A stretch of DNA of 64,000 bases from Phlebotomus papatasi (lineage: Eukaryota > Arthropoda > Insecta > Diptera > Psychodidae): contig NC_077222.1 of NCBI RefSeq assembly GCF_024763615.1, forward strand, positions 79,174,001 through 79,238,000. The letters run 5' to 3'. Below the pieces are notes generated by a model, which was not told the origin of the DNA, did not search any database, and saw only the letters and a program-made list of their open reading frames with translations. Position numbers and translations under genes: made by a program. Below, piece by piece: positions 44,866 to 56,655 of the stretch; position 1 is the first letter of the stretch, and each line of letters opens with the position of its first letter.

Positions 44866-46601
44866 TATGGACCGATTGAAACGCATAAGGGCTTATTTTC
44901 TTCAGAATTAAATACTCTCCTAGTTGGACCTAAATTATTTCAGAAAATTTCTTTTTTCTATTTTTTACAGCATGTGAAAGTCAAAACTTTATCCGAAAAA
45001 CCTATTTAAAAAAAAACCTGCGAAAAAGGTTCAATTTTGTGATTTTCTTCAGTTTTTCTTGGTTTAACTATGAACTAAACTTATGAATTAGGGTGTACTG
45101 TGACGAAGCGCTCCAGTAAATTACTCATTATTCCGCTATTTTGTAATATTTCTTTTCAAAAAAATATTTATTTAAGCACTTTGAATGTGTATAAATTTAT
45201 AACCAAAATTTTAAAAAGCTTGGTCGTTTCCTTCTTCTCCAAAAAAAAAAAAAATTGCGTAAAATAGCTAAGTCTTGGGTTTCTAATTCAGAAACTCCCC
45301 TTAATTCTTTATGGTCTTCTCTCTCAATGCATTACCCTTAAGTGTTGATCTCTAGAAAGAATCAAATTGAAGTACGTTTTGAAATATCGCTTAAAATGGA
45401 ACTTTGAGAATATATCAGGATCATATTTACGATTCCATATTAATCGGTTATGATTTGTTATGCATAGAAAGTTTTATAGAAGTTCTCATTTTAAGGAGTT
45501 TGCAAGAAGTTCTCGCAAAAGTTTGAGTCAAATCGGGGAAAATGAAAATCTATGACAACGTATGTAGATAAGATTATATCAAGTATCTCAAAAGTAAAAT
45601 ATGCGGAAGCGAGAATAGCTGAATACTGATAGAATTTTACATTAAGCTATTTTTTTCTTCACGTAACATCATTCTCATCTATTCGAGGAAGAAGTTCTCA
45701 AAAATATACAAATAGAACAAATATTCGCAGAATTGCAAAGTAGAAACTTAAATTGAATCAGTCGTATGTATACTCCACTGTGAGAGTTTTACCGGCTCAA
45801 TCTCAAGCACATTGCAAAAAATTCATGGTAAGGAAAACAACATTGAACTCCTCTACATTTTGGTGCCATCTTAGACACCCCTAGAGAGACTGTGAGAGAA
45901 AAGTTGGGAAACACCTTAGGAAGCCCTCTTCCAGAGTAAATTTATCACCGTCGTATGCCACAACATTTGTCCTGACTTGGCAAATATCCCGCACAAGAAA
46001 TATACATACATAGAAGCCAGGTGACAAGCGCCTCAGGATTTTTAGCCTGAGACTATTTCGAGCATCCACCTCGTACCCCATCCCAGTCATCAGGTGAGTA
46101 AATGAGCCGTCGTCATAGTCGTTGTCGTCGTAATCACCTGAAGAAGCACCAAAGTCATTCTATAGCAACCCATCGTGCCTCTGACTAAATGAGAATTCCT
46201 CAGACATTCCCGTCGCGTCGTGCAATCTTCACCATCTTCAACCTTGCGTGAATCCCTAACCCCATTCCACCAAGCACCATCATCGATCTTCAGCTTGGAT
46301 TTTGCCATACACAAGCTTGTATACTTCACGGGAAAATTATACCCACATTATACTCACCAAATAGTCGATTTTCTTGAATTCCAGATCCTTCATCCATTCT
46401 CATTAAATCAATTTTCACATGGTCCTCTGTGGAAATTCCGCTGCTTTGCTGGGCACACAGTAAATTGTAAAAAAAAAAGACTTTGTGGAATGTTCGAATT
46501 CATGACTTTGTTATTCCAAACAAAAAATTCACATTACTTGTCTAGATTTAATGAATAGTAATTTAATCTTCAAACACCTGCTGAAAGGAATCAAACACAT
46601 A
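44866..46601. other. non-coding region
   Basis: No supported gene. The 45.8-46.5-kb part is less AT-rich with open frames of 69-112 codons on both strands that I do not recognise. Confidence 0.35.
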
Positions 46602-46813
46602 GGGGAAACTGGGGCACCACCAAACACGGGGTACCACCAAACAGTAATTTTTATTTGTAAACTACTTGGACTATCTCGACCATTCCTTCAGTGGACAAGC
46701 ATACCTATAGTACCTATAAATACCTATCGGTCTTTTCCTCTGATATCCAATATCCGATTAAAAAATCGCAGTGTTTGGTGGTACCCCGTGTTTGGTGGTG
46801 CCCCAGTTTCCCC
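46602..46813. mobile_element. MITE family C copy 2
   Basis: TA-flanked, starts GGGGAAACTGGGGCACCACC and ends GGTGGTGCCCCAGTTTCCCC. ACCACCAAACACGGGGTACC near the left end is mirrored at the right. The open frame 46551-46820 reads through the MITE and is not a gene. Confidence 0.85.
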
Positions 46814-47337
46814 TACTTAAAAAAAAGAGGGAACAATTAACATTTTTTCGTAAAAACTGTTACTATTTTTAGGTGTATAAATATATCAACAGTTTTTGAT
46901 AATGAAATTATAACTTTTTAGGTGTAATTTTTTTTTTTAAGAGTAATTACAACTCATGATACACATTTAAAGATAATATTAACTCCATTTTCGTATCTAT
47001 TGATGAGGGTAAAATACATTATCGGAATGTTATTTTAACATTTTTCAACATTTTCTAAATTATTTCAGTTCATGAACTTGTGAATTTAGCAAAGTGTTTT
47101 TCTAACTAGACCATTTTTTAATATTCAATAATTATACCAACTGTGGATTGAAAAATACACAAAATTATGCTTGAAAAATTGAATTTCAGACAAAAATTAA
47201 TAATCGTTTTAGCACTGATTCAAAACCATTAGAAATCGATTACGATTCGTCTATGATTACGATAGCTTTCAAAAAAGTTTAAACTATAGAAGAATAAGTT
47301 TTCGAAATCTGATTAACTGGTTTATTTATTCTGTATA
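46814..47337. other. non-coding, with a decayed CACTGAG-type interior
   Basis: Positions 46830-47070 carry TTTTTAGGTGTAATTT and similar words found in the CACTGAG MITEs, but no ends are left. Confidence 0.35.
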
Positions 47338-47547
47338 GGGGGAGGTGGGGCTACCTTGAGCTGTGGGGCTAGATTGTTATACGACTTTTCCGCCTATTTC
47401 TAAATGAAGCTGGTCTTTACAATTATTTTATTTAGATCCACAATTGCTTTGTCTTTCCAATTTTCATCATGATAAAAACCAAGTTCCTTTAAAAATATGT
47501 GAAAAAACGTATAACAATGTAGCCCCACAGCTCAAAGTAGTCCCCCC
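47338..47547. mobile_element. MITE family G copy 2
   Basis: TA-flanked; GGGGGAGGTGGGGCTACCTT at the left, AAAGTAGTCCCCCC at the right, with AGCTGTGGGGCTAGATTGTT mirrored by AACAATGTAGCCCCACAGCT. Confidence 0.8.
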
Positions 47548-48472
47548 TATTGGCAATCTGCAATTATAACATCACAATTTCTTTATAATAAATTGTCCCA
47601 ACAATGTGTATTTTCGAAAAAATGTTTATGGGTGTTACTACACCACACTCCCCTAATTGGAATAATTTAAGGAAACTTTCGTATATGGACGAGTCGCTTT
47701 AGATAACCCGCATCTCATGAGTTATTTCATAAGAGAAGTCCTTAGCATCAACTTTCTATTCACTGGGGACACTGGGGTGCACAAGATAATTGATAGAAAT
47801 CGTGAAATTTCTGCCACATTTTCAGTACAGATAATAATATGACAAGCGATGATATTACATCATGGATTAAGAGTTCCTTGCCTGTACTGGAACAAAATTT
47901 TCAGAATAAAATCGATTTTTATTGGATTAACTTCGTTTTGTCTAAAAATCAGATTATGCAAAGTGGTAATTACAGAAGACACAAAATTAATTTAAATGTC
48001 TAAAAAGCTTTTTTTCAAAGTTGTATTTTTTCAAAAAAAAAAAAAAAAAAAAAAAAACAAGTTTTAAGGGGCTACTAAATACCACCTATCAAAGGAAAAG
48101 CAGGTGATATTGTGTTGCATAATATATTTCTGCGTGCAATTGATATCGAATTGCTGTTGTGTAAGAATTTATAGTTACTTTAAGTCTTCAAAGAGTTTGG
48201 AAAAATAGTTCGACAGTGGTAGAAATACATTTCATTGCACTTTTCTTGCCTCGCGGAAAGTTATGTAAATTTTTTGCACAAAGTTACGTAAAGTTTTGAC
48301 ATTGCGTCGGCTTTGATAATATTTTCCTTTATACTTCTTTTTGAATTGATTATTGGGTGACAAAGTTTTTTTCTTTCTTAGAGTTACACTACCTAAATAT
48401 AAATTGTATAAAGATTAATGTAAAGGATTTTAAGTAAATATCTCTAGGTTTTCTTTTTTTTTACAGTAATTA
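47548..48472. other. AT-rich non-coding spacer
   Basis: Contains an A homopolymer of about 24 near 48034-48057. No gene seen. Confidence 0.45.
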
Positions 48473-48692
48473 GGGGGAGGTGAGACGACTTTGAGCTGTA
48501 GGGCTAGATTGTTATACGACTTTTTCACATATTTCTAAAGGACTGGGTATTACAATTATTTTATTTAGTTCCACAATTGTTTTATAGAGCTAAACTACAT
48601 TACTCTAAATCTAAAGCTAAGCATCCTTTAGAAATATGCGAGAAAATCGTATAACAATGTAGCCCTATAGCTCAAGGTAATCCCACATCCCC
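48473..48692. mobile_element. MITE family G copy 3
   Basis: TA-flanked; GGGGGAGGTGAGACGACTTT at the left and AATCCCACATCCCC at the right, inner arms as in copy 2. Confidence 0.75.
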
Positions 48693-48719
48693 TATCTACT
48701 ATTCTGTAAGTAAAATGGG

Positions 48720-49450
48720 TCACAATGCGTGGCATATTTCAAAGTGCTCGTACTCGTAACTTAGGCGTTATACCCCAAAAAATACTTTCGCATTAGTCAC
48801 TGTTTACTGGTTCACAACCGATTTGAACCGATTTTTAAATCACTTAAAAGATTTTTCAAAATATCTTAGGAGTAATATAATTAAATTTCGGATAAAAACA
48901 AGTTGTAGGTTATGAACCGGTTTATTGCCGGCGAAAATTATGGGTATGTTAATGGTTTCAGGGTCACCTTAATGAAATCCCGCGAAGATTCCAAGTGTCT
49001 ATTTCTAGTCGTTTGAGCTCTAGGCGTGGTAACGGCTGAACGGGTTGATGGGCAGACGGACAGACGTACAGACGGACAGACAAACCGACAGACAAACAGC
49101 ATGACATCAAAAAGCTCGAAATTTCAGATTTCCAAAATTCTACCAAAATACGGCCATTTGGGGAGTAAGAAGTCGAAATATATAGGGGAAACTGGGGCAC
49201 CACTAAACACGGGGTACCACCAAACACTAATTTTTATTTCTAAACTACTTGGACTATCTCGACCATTCCTTCTGTGGACAAGCATCCCTATAGTGCATTT
49301 AAATTCCTATCGGTCTTATCTTCTGATATCCAATATCCGATTAAAAAATCGCAGTGTTTGGTGGTAGCCCGTGTTTGGTGGTGCCCAGTTTCCCCTATAA
49401 TTCAAAATTGATGGATTCTCAAAACTTAAGTAGACAGTAGCTCTGAATCA
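48720..49450 (+). repeat. dispersed repeat R, copy 4
   Basis: The longest copy of R: ACTGGTTCACAACCGATTTG, TTATGAACCGGTTTATTGCC, the AGACGGACAGAC stretch at 49051-49095, then CCAAAATACGGCCATTTGGG. A family C MITE at 49185-49395 interrupts it at TATA. The open frames at 48964-49227 and 49026-49367 are read through repeats. Confidence 0.6.
49185..49395. mobile_element. MITE family C copy 3
   Basis: TA-flanked; nearly identical to 46602-46813 except for a one-base loss near the right end (GGTGCCCAGTTTCCCC). Confidence 0.85.
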
Positions 49451-50716
49451 TTATGACAGAAGGTGAAGATACTAACATAGAATGATTAAAGCTCAAAAGA
49501 TTTTTTTTGTAATTTTTATTTTGTTATGTATAATTATTTTTTCTAAACATATTACCATCACTCAGACATAACGTAAGTATGGACTTTGGGAATTTGGATT
49601 ATAAATTTGGAATTTAAAGAGGAAAACTTAAAATTTGAAGGTTAAATTAGGACTTAATGTTTGTTAGTGATGAATTTAGAGTCAATCCACGGATATTGTA
49701 AAATTTTGTAAAATGATTATTGGTAAAACCAGCAAATATTGTTTTCTTACAGTAAGCACATCAATTCAACTTACCATTGGAGTTTTTATTTTTAGTTTTC
49801 ATTTAGAAAATCTGTAGAAAAAAATATTTCTACTTTATATACTAAATTCCTAAAATAAAAAACAATTTAGAGGAATAATTTAAATTTTAAATTAAATATT
49901 TTATTACCAGAGCTTAAATAAAAATCCAATAGTTATGTCCACAAATTAATTGTAAACAAATTCCAGTTGAGTGCGCACGACTTGTGGAATGGCACAAATA
50001 TTCATAATTCATCCTTGTGCATTAAATTAATTATGACTGAATGTGAGTGAAAAGTTTTGTTGACTGGGAAATTATTGTACAGTGAACGAGAAATTTGCTC
50101 CCTTTTATTGTTCATAAATATCCTCGGGTGAATTTACAATTTGATTAAGATTTTATACGTTATTTTTGCTTTAATTAATGGAATGTTTACCTTAATTGTC
50201 CAACGTAACATATTATCGTGGAAGCGCGTACACTTCATTGTAGAGCAAATCCTGGAATGGCACTTTTTTCCGAAAGGTTGAATAACACAATTGAAGTTAA
50301 ATTGTGCATGCAAATAATTAATTTTATTGAGGTTCATCTTCAATAAATTATTTATTATCTCATTATACATTATTTGCTATTTACATTATTCTTTATTATA
50401 TACAAAAATCAAACATTTCCTCTGTTTTTTAATAAATATTTCGTCATTTTTTATCTACGTTTCCTTTTTTTTATTATTCTTTTTTAATCATTTGCAACAG
50501 TCGCAGAAATATTTCACTATGGTTGATATAACTCAATAATTTTGTACTGAATAGAATTTTAAATTTGCTAATTAAGCTGGGACAAATATAAATATAACGT
50601 AAATAAATTTACATGCTTTTGATTTTTTTGTTATGCACTATCGTTCAAAAATAATATTTTGCATGATAATAAATTACCCAACTTGGTTGTAGGAATTTTT
50701 AAAACGTTAGAGGTTA
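49451..50716. other. AT-rich non-coding region
   Basis: No gene or repeat recognised. Confidence 0.4.
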
Positions 50717-50754
50717 GGGGGGATGTGGGGCTATTTCGAGCTGTGTGGGACTGG

Positions 50755-51060
50755 GGTCCCGGTCAAAATCCTGAAAGCCAAAATCCCGAAAGCTAAAATC
50801 TTGAAAGTCCCATGAATCCCATGATTGAACCCGCGCTTGCTGGAGTCAAAGGGAAATTTTCTGTGTCTAGGGAAATATTCTACACATTATTCTCCATATA
50901 ATTTCATCCCTTTCAGGATTTTGAATATTCGGGATTTTGGCTTTCGGGATTTTGGCCTTTACAGGATTTTGGCTTTCGGGATTTTGGCCTTTACAGGATT
51001 TTGGCTTTCGGTATTTTAGCTTTCGGGATTTTAGCTTTCGGAATTTTGGCTGTCTCTGAT
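50755..51060 (+). mobile_element. hAT-like non-autonomous element with internal ~15-bp tandem repeats, copy 1
   Basis: Flanked by GGGACTGG on both sides (50747-50754, 51061-51068), an 8-bp duplication. One end reads GGTCCCGGTCAAAATCC, the other (reversed) ATCAGAGACAGCCAAAATT. The right arm repeats GGCTTTCGGGATTTT and variants. A unique centre with CCCGCGCTTGCTGGAGTCAA is shared with copy 2. Confidence 0.75.
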
Positions 51061-51217
51061 GGGACTGGATGGATATACGTATATTCGCATATTTCTAAAA
51101 GAAGCCGGGCCTTACAATAATTGTTTTATTCTATTCAGTTCCACAATTGTTTTGTAGAGCTAAACGACATTACGTTAAAGCTTAGTTTCTCTTAGAATAT
51201 GTGAAAAATCGTATATC

Positions 51218-51603
51218 CGGTGGCAGCCAAAATCCCGAAAGCCAAAATCCCGAAAGCCAAAATCCCGAAAGCCAAAATCCCGAACGCCAAAATCCTGAAA
51301 GCCAAAATCTTGAAAGCAAAAATCTCAAAAGACAAAATCTCGAAAGGGATCAAAAAGTTGAAAATCCTGAAAGGGATGGCATTATATGGAGGAAAATCTT
51401 TAGAATAATTTCCCAAGACACAGAAAATTTCCCTTTGGCTCCAGCAAGCGTAGGTGCAATTGTGAGAGTAGCTATGACATTTTTAAGAATTCGGGATTTT
51501 GGATTTCGGAATTTTGGCCAATTCGGGCTTTTGGCTTTCGGGCTTTTGGCTTTCGGGATTTTGGCGTTCGAGAACTTGACTTTCGGGATTTTGACCGGGA
51601 CCC
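51218..51603 (-). mobile_element. hAT-like non-autonomous element, copy 2 in opposite orientation
   Basis: Flanked by CGTATATC on both sides (51210-51217, 51604-51611). The left end is CGGTGGCAGCC and the right end (reversed) GGGTCCCGGTC, so it is inverted relative to copy 1. About nine tandem copies of AATCCCGAAAGCCAA-type units lie in the left arm. The 155-codon open frame at 51201-51668 comes from the repeat and is not a gene. Confidence 0.75.
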
Positions 51604-51654
51604 CGTATATCAATATAGCTCAGCTCCACAGTTCAAAGAAGCCCCACCTCTCCC

Positions 51655-53756
51655 TACAGAGTCATTAAAATTATAATGGTTTATCTTTCCAATTACTATG
51701 CGTGATTAACTAAAGAGTACACTAGAACTTGATAAGTTCCACATTTCTTGAACTAATACTACTAGAAATTAACATTATTCGGGATTTACAAAAATAAAAC
51801 TGAAAAATTTCACTTTTATTCAATTTTTTGCCTATTGACATTTTTGTGCTACATTGCCTTCGATATCTACATGCAATAATTTACAAAAGAGAAGGATTTT
51901 GTTCAAATGTCGACTGTAAATGTAATTCATGATGTTTTAATTGTTTTCTCTGATATTTCATATAATTATTCAGCTAGTAATCATAGGAATTAAAAGGAAT
52001 TAGCCATATTTATTGATTGTGCGACATTAAATCAACTAAATACCAGAAAAATAAAAAAAGACTATCAGTAGTCTCTATGGCATTTCCACGGCTGTTTTCT
52101 ATTTATTATCATTAGGGGCATCAATATAAAATTAATATTTTTTTTTGCTTAATCCCTTGTATGTACAACAGGGTTTTTGCTTTATTCTTCCACCTCTAAA
52201 CCATAATACTGCAGAGAAAATAAATTGGTTGACAAAGATTTTTTATCCTCTATGAGCGTTGTTTTAAAAAAATAAATCAATAAAAATATATAGTGCATTA
52301 TGGATCATGAAATTGTTTGAAATAATATTGTCAAATGTTAAATCATTAGTTTATTATGACGATAGCAAAATACCATCCTGTATTTTTGCTGAAATATTTA
52401 TTATATGTTTATTTGAATCGATTGGTCTATTGATAAGGGGTTTTGGTGCAAAATATTAATATACAAAAAAACCAAAGTAATGGCAGAAAATGGTGCAGCT
52501 AGAAAATATATCGAAATTTCCATATTTTCATTTACGTTTTTTTTCCGCATTGGTCATTTTAATTACTTTTGCAATTTTGGGAGAGTATTGATCACTGTGA
52601 AAATTAATTCTCTACGCAATACTGCTAGATAAGCCATCTCTGGCTCAGCAGAAGGGTATTTCCCATACTATCCCTAGGGCATAGGGAAACTCTGTTAGTA
52701 TATGCGCTCTGTCGGAGGTTTGTTTGACTGAAATGAAGTTCATTGTGGATACAGAGATATCAGGTCAAATCATCTCACAACATTTTAAACAAAATATAAA
52801 TTGGGACATGTTGGTCAATCTGTGAAATTCTTGATGTGGTGTTTTGAGGTGGAAGAATGTTAGCACATGACAGGATGAAAATGGAATATATTGATTTAAT
52901 AGAAGATTTCACTATATTTGAGAGATTAATCAAATGCGCATATCACATTATTTAAAAATGGTACACAGATATTAGGGGGTGTAAACATGTCGATTTCATC
53001 CATTTTATCTCCATCAAAATGTTCCTTAAGTAATCTAATGAATGTTTTCATTAAGAGCTAATTATTGTATAGGAGGACCTACGCGTAAAATGTTTCAGTG
53101 TGGTTTTAACTTGTTGATTAACGAATTTTCCATGCAAATGACCAATTCATTTCATTTGCTATATCCTATTGTTATTTGCTATTACTTTCTGTCTTTTTTT
53201 TCAATGGGGAATTATCGCAACTAAGAGATATAAATATCTTTAGTAAGTCCTGCTAAGGGAGATGACCGGAATATCTCGAAGAGGAAAGCTTCGATACGAA
53301 ATTCCAGGAAATACAGCATCTTTCTCGGTGTTTCATTTCTCAAGTGCCAGTCGTTCACATCTATCAGTTCTGAAAGACGAATGGCATGGTAAGTACTTAA
53401 TGGCAGAATAGCAGAAAATCCTTTAACAGCTGGTATATCATGAATTTTGTATAACTTTTGAAGTTGAATTTCTTCTAAGATTTACGTCAGGCACATAACT
53501 TGGGCGTTTCTTCAAACTTTGCGAAATGCAGGACAGTATTTCAAAGGCTCTGCAGAAACTTTAACAAGACTATCATATTTAACTAAATCACGTATATATT
53601 TAGTTGAACTTAAAGATTAAAATAGAGGCTATTCATCTCTGATGTTGCAAAAATTCTTCGTTTAATTGATTTTCCCTGTGACTTGACTAAATTAAGTGTT
53701 GAAAAATTTAGTTTTGTCATAAAGTGTAACATTTTTAATAATAATCTTAAGCAATA
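51655..53756. other. AT-rich non-coding region
   Basis: No gene or repeat recognised. Confidence 0.4.
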
Positions 53757-54024
53757 GTTTTTAACACTAAAGCCGGTCAAATTGACCGATTTAAAAACTT
53801 TTTGAAATTAACACAAAGTATTTAAATGGTACAATGTCGCTACCAAACTTTATGAATTTCTTAAAATATACATGTAATATATGTATTTTTTTTAGTATTT
53901 AAATTTTAAGTTTTTCTTTTTTTTTTAAGAAAAAATTGTTGAACATTCTACCCTACTACGGTCTGTTATTTGACCAAGAATGCTAAGAAAAACGACCAAA
54001 ACGGTCGGTAGGTTAGTGTTGAAT
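53757..54024. mobile_element. MITE with AACACTAA ends
   Basis: Left AACACTAAAGCCGGTCAAAT and right CGGTCGGTAGGTTAGTGTT are inverted with mismatches. GGTCAAATTGACC near the left end and GACCAAAACGGTC near the right are themselves palindromic. Non-coding, 268 bp. Confidence 0.6.
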
Positions 54025-54041
54025 TAAATTGTAGTGATATA

Positions 54042-54445
54042 AGGGAAGAGCACCAGCGATCGGCAGTGTTCCTCGGATCGCCAGGTTAATACCGTATAGT
54101 TGCTCCAAATAAAATGAATTTTTAAAAATAATTATCTACTTTTTACCATTTAACTTTTACAAGAATTCATTGCATTAGCTCAGATTTAATTTATAAAACC
54201 AATTTTCTGTGAGACACCTGATTCAATTCGTGACGATCCGAGGTACAGAGTGCAAGTTTCCAATAACACCTATTTTTTTTACTTGATTGTAAATATTTAA
54301 AAATGAAATGCACAGATATAGTTAAATGGATTATTAATAGAGAGTAATTAATAAAAACAAAGATATCAAAAAGTGTTTCGGGACTTATATTTTCAACTAA
54401 ATATGGAGCATGTCTGTAAACATTCCGATCGGTAGTGCTCTTTCC
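54042..54445. mobile_element. MITE with AGGGAAGAGCAC ends
   Basis: Left AGGGAAGAGCACCAGCGATC, right GATCGGTAGTGCTCTTTCCT, with TA on each side. Non-coding. Confidence 0.65.
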
Positions 54446-55510
54446 TTATCACTATTGTAAATATTTTCCGAAGAAAACACAAAGAGAATTTATGAATGCA
54501 GTGAGACGGAGCTGGGGCTATTTTAAGCTCTAGGGCTCCATTGACAAAAGGTTTCTAGTGTGTTTTTGAAGGAAATTGATCTTTAACGAAATGTAATTTA
54601 GATAGGCAAAACAATACTGAATCTAAATTAAGTTAGAGTGAGGCCCAGCTTCCTTTATGACCTTTACACACTACAATAATATATGTCTATATTGAAGAGT
54701 TTTAACATGAAAAAATTGTATTTCAATGTGGCCCCACTGATCAAAATAACCCTACCTTCTCCTGGTTTTGTTTACTAATATTTTACTGAAAATTTTTTAT
54801 TGGAATTTTGTTACCCATATCTTTATTGCTTATTTTTTTTTTAGCATAGTGCATTTATTTGGTAAAAGTTTTCAATTTGATCAGTTTAAAATTTGAAATG
54901 CTCGAACTTAAGAAATAAGCATTCAATAACCATGCTTTGCTAACTTTTTTATTCTTTACATACAATAGAGTTCCTTTGAAAGTTAGGTTTTGACCACATT
55001 TACCAAAATACTTCTTAAAGTATTGCAGCTGAATAGAGTTTTTTTTATTTTTTAAATGAATAATACTACCTATTCTTTTACACACTTTAAAAGTGCACCC
55101 ATCGTAGTTTCCACCATCAAGTGATACGTAATATAAGAGTTTTATTTAAATATTTCATATAGAGCGGTATTCCGTTTAATGTGTTTTCCACCGACCGAAT
55201 AACAAAATACCTATGCACTATAATTTTCTCTTATCAAAAGAAAAGTAGTGAAACATTATACTATCAATTGAACCTAATGATATCAAATGTGCCATTATAG
55301 ACGTTTCAGACACTATTTCAACGAGAAAAATCGATTATTCTTTAAAAATTGTATCCATGGATTTTACTGCCTCAAAAAAGATATGAAAATTTAATTTCAA
55401 GAGTCTAAAATTTAAAGCAGGATGGTTTTAAATTTATTAATCGAGGCGAACAAAGTTTAAAATCCTCTTTTTAGAATAACAATGTGATAGAACATTTGAG
55501 GTGGCGATGA
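54446..55510. other. non-coding; decayed family G MITE at ~54505-54765
   Basis: GAGCTGGGGCTATTTTAAGC and GGCCCCACTGATCAAAATAA mark a degraded family G copy. The rest shows no gene. Confidence 0.4.
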
Positions 55511-55512
55511 TA

Positions 55513-55723
55513 GGGGAATAGTACACATTTAAATTGGGACAGCTTTAAAATTGGGCTTTTTTCTACTATTTTTAAATAGATCTAGAGATCACCGTGATAA
55601 TTTCCCTTCACAAACCAATTGCGAATCTAAATTACTTTATGATAAGCCTCCATTCCTTTTGAAAATAGGAGAAAAAAGACAATTTTCAATGCTGCCCCAA
55701 TTAAAAAATTCACCATTTCCCCC
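55513..55723. mobile_element. TA-flanked MITE, GGGGAATAGTAC type
   Basis: Starts GGGGAATAGTACACATTTAA and ends AATTCACCATTTCCCCC between TAs. Inner words AATTGGGACAGC and GCTGCCCCAATT pair. Distantly like family G. Confidence 0.6.
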
Positions 55724-56033
55724 TATGCTTTGTATGGACTACAAGAATTAGTGGGTCAGAAAGTGTTTGTTGATCATCAGAAATGGTCCTTTGATCCAGT
55801 ATCTGCGATGGCTAACATTAAAACTCAACTTCATAAGATCAGATTTCACCTCGGACTACAGAAGCTGCGATCTTGGATTGTAATGAATCTGAGCTAAAAA
55901 GATTTTCACGCATTACAAAAATTGATTTATATCCAATAACACCAACCATGAAGGATACCATACCCTAGCCCCCGGTGAAAAAGAATACAAATGGAAAAAA
56001 ATTCTAGTTTTGTTGTATTCTAAAAGGTGGCTA

Positions 56034-56395
56034 TGGAAAAGTACACTACTTTCGAACGTTAATGCCTTCGAATAATGTGATTTTCTTTTATTTCTCGTAA
56101 GAGACTTAGGGCCTTGATAGATCTGAGGATAAGCCGAGAGACGGCTTAGCGTAATTATACTCGACATAATGGTCAAACTTCATTTCCATCATTTTCCACA
56201 AAGCCTTCTCTCGGTTTAAGTCGTAAGTGTGTCTAGGGCATTACACTTAAACATAACATAATTTCAATAATTGATAATAAGCTTAGTAATATTTAATAGA
56301 AATGTGTAAGCCTCTTAGGAAAAATAAAAGAAAATTCGGAAAATTCACATTATTCGAAGGCATGAACGTTCAAAGGGAGAGTACTTTCCCCTAGT
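56034..56395. mobile_element. MITE with CTTTCGAACGTTAATGCC arms
   Basis: Left TGGAAAAGTACACTACTTTC then GAACGTTAATGCCTTCGAAT; right ATTCGAAGGCATGAACGTTC then GAGTACTTTCCCC. About 360 bp, non-coding. The minus-strand frame 55913-56176 is read through it. Confidence 0.65.
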
Positions 56396-56655
56396 AAAAT
56401 TTGCTATTTGACTATTAGAAAATTATATCCATTTGATAGTAGATTTCCTCGGTCCAATATACTTAAAGAGTAAGGGCCAAAAGGTAGGGGATAAAAAAAT
56501 AGTAGCTTTCTAAGTGCGAACTTGAATATTCTAAAATTTTTGACAGTTTGATCTCAAATTCCATTTATTGGCTAGTATAATTTTAAAGAATGGTAAATCT
56601 TACACTCCTATTTTCTCAGTGTTATCTATAATATGTGATACGACAAAATGATCTA

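Larger units (their letters stand above)
50717..51654. mobile_element. MITE family G copy 4 with two insertions
   Basis: TA-flanked; starts GGGGGGATGTGGGGCTATTT and ends AAGCCCCACCTCTCCC. Its own sequence is 50717-50754, 51061-51217 and 51604-51654; the central piece (TTCGCATATTTCTAAAAGAA to AATATGTGAAAAATCGTATA) aligns with copies 2 and 3. Two hAT-like elements fill the gaps. Confidence 0.8.

Noticed and set aside
46551..46820. 89-codon open frame shared in part with 49026-49367
   Set aside because: The shared part is the family C MITE read in the same frame, not a conserved gene.
50755..51603. single large palindromic transposon with GGGGTCCCGGTC ends
   Set aside because: Separate 8-bp duplications and the intervening family G sequence show two independent insertions.
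51201..51668. 155-codon open frame with SQNPE-type repeats
   Set aside because: It reads through the tandem repeats of the hAT-like element and is not kept in the other copy.
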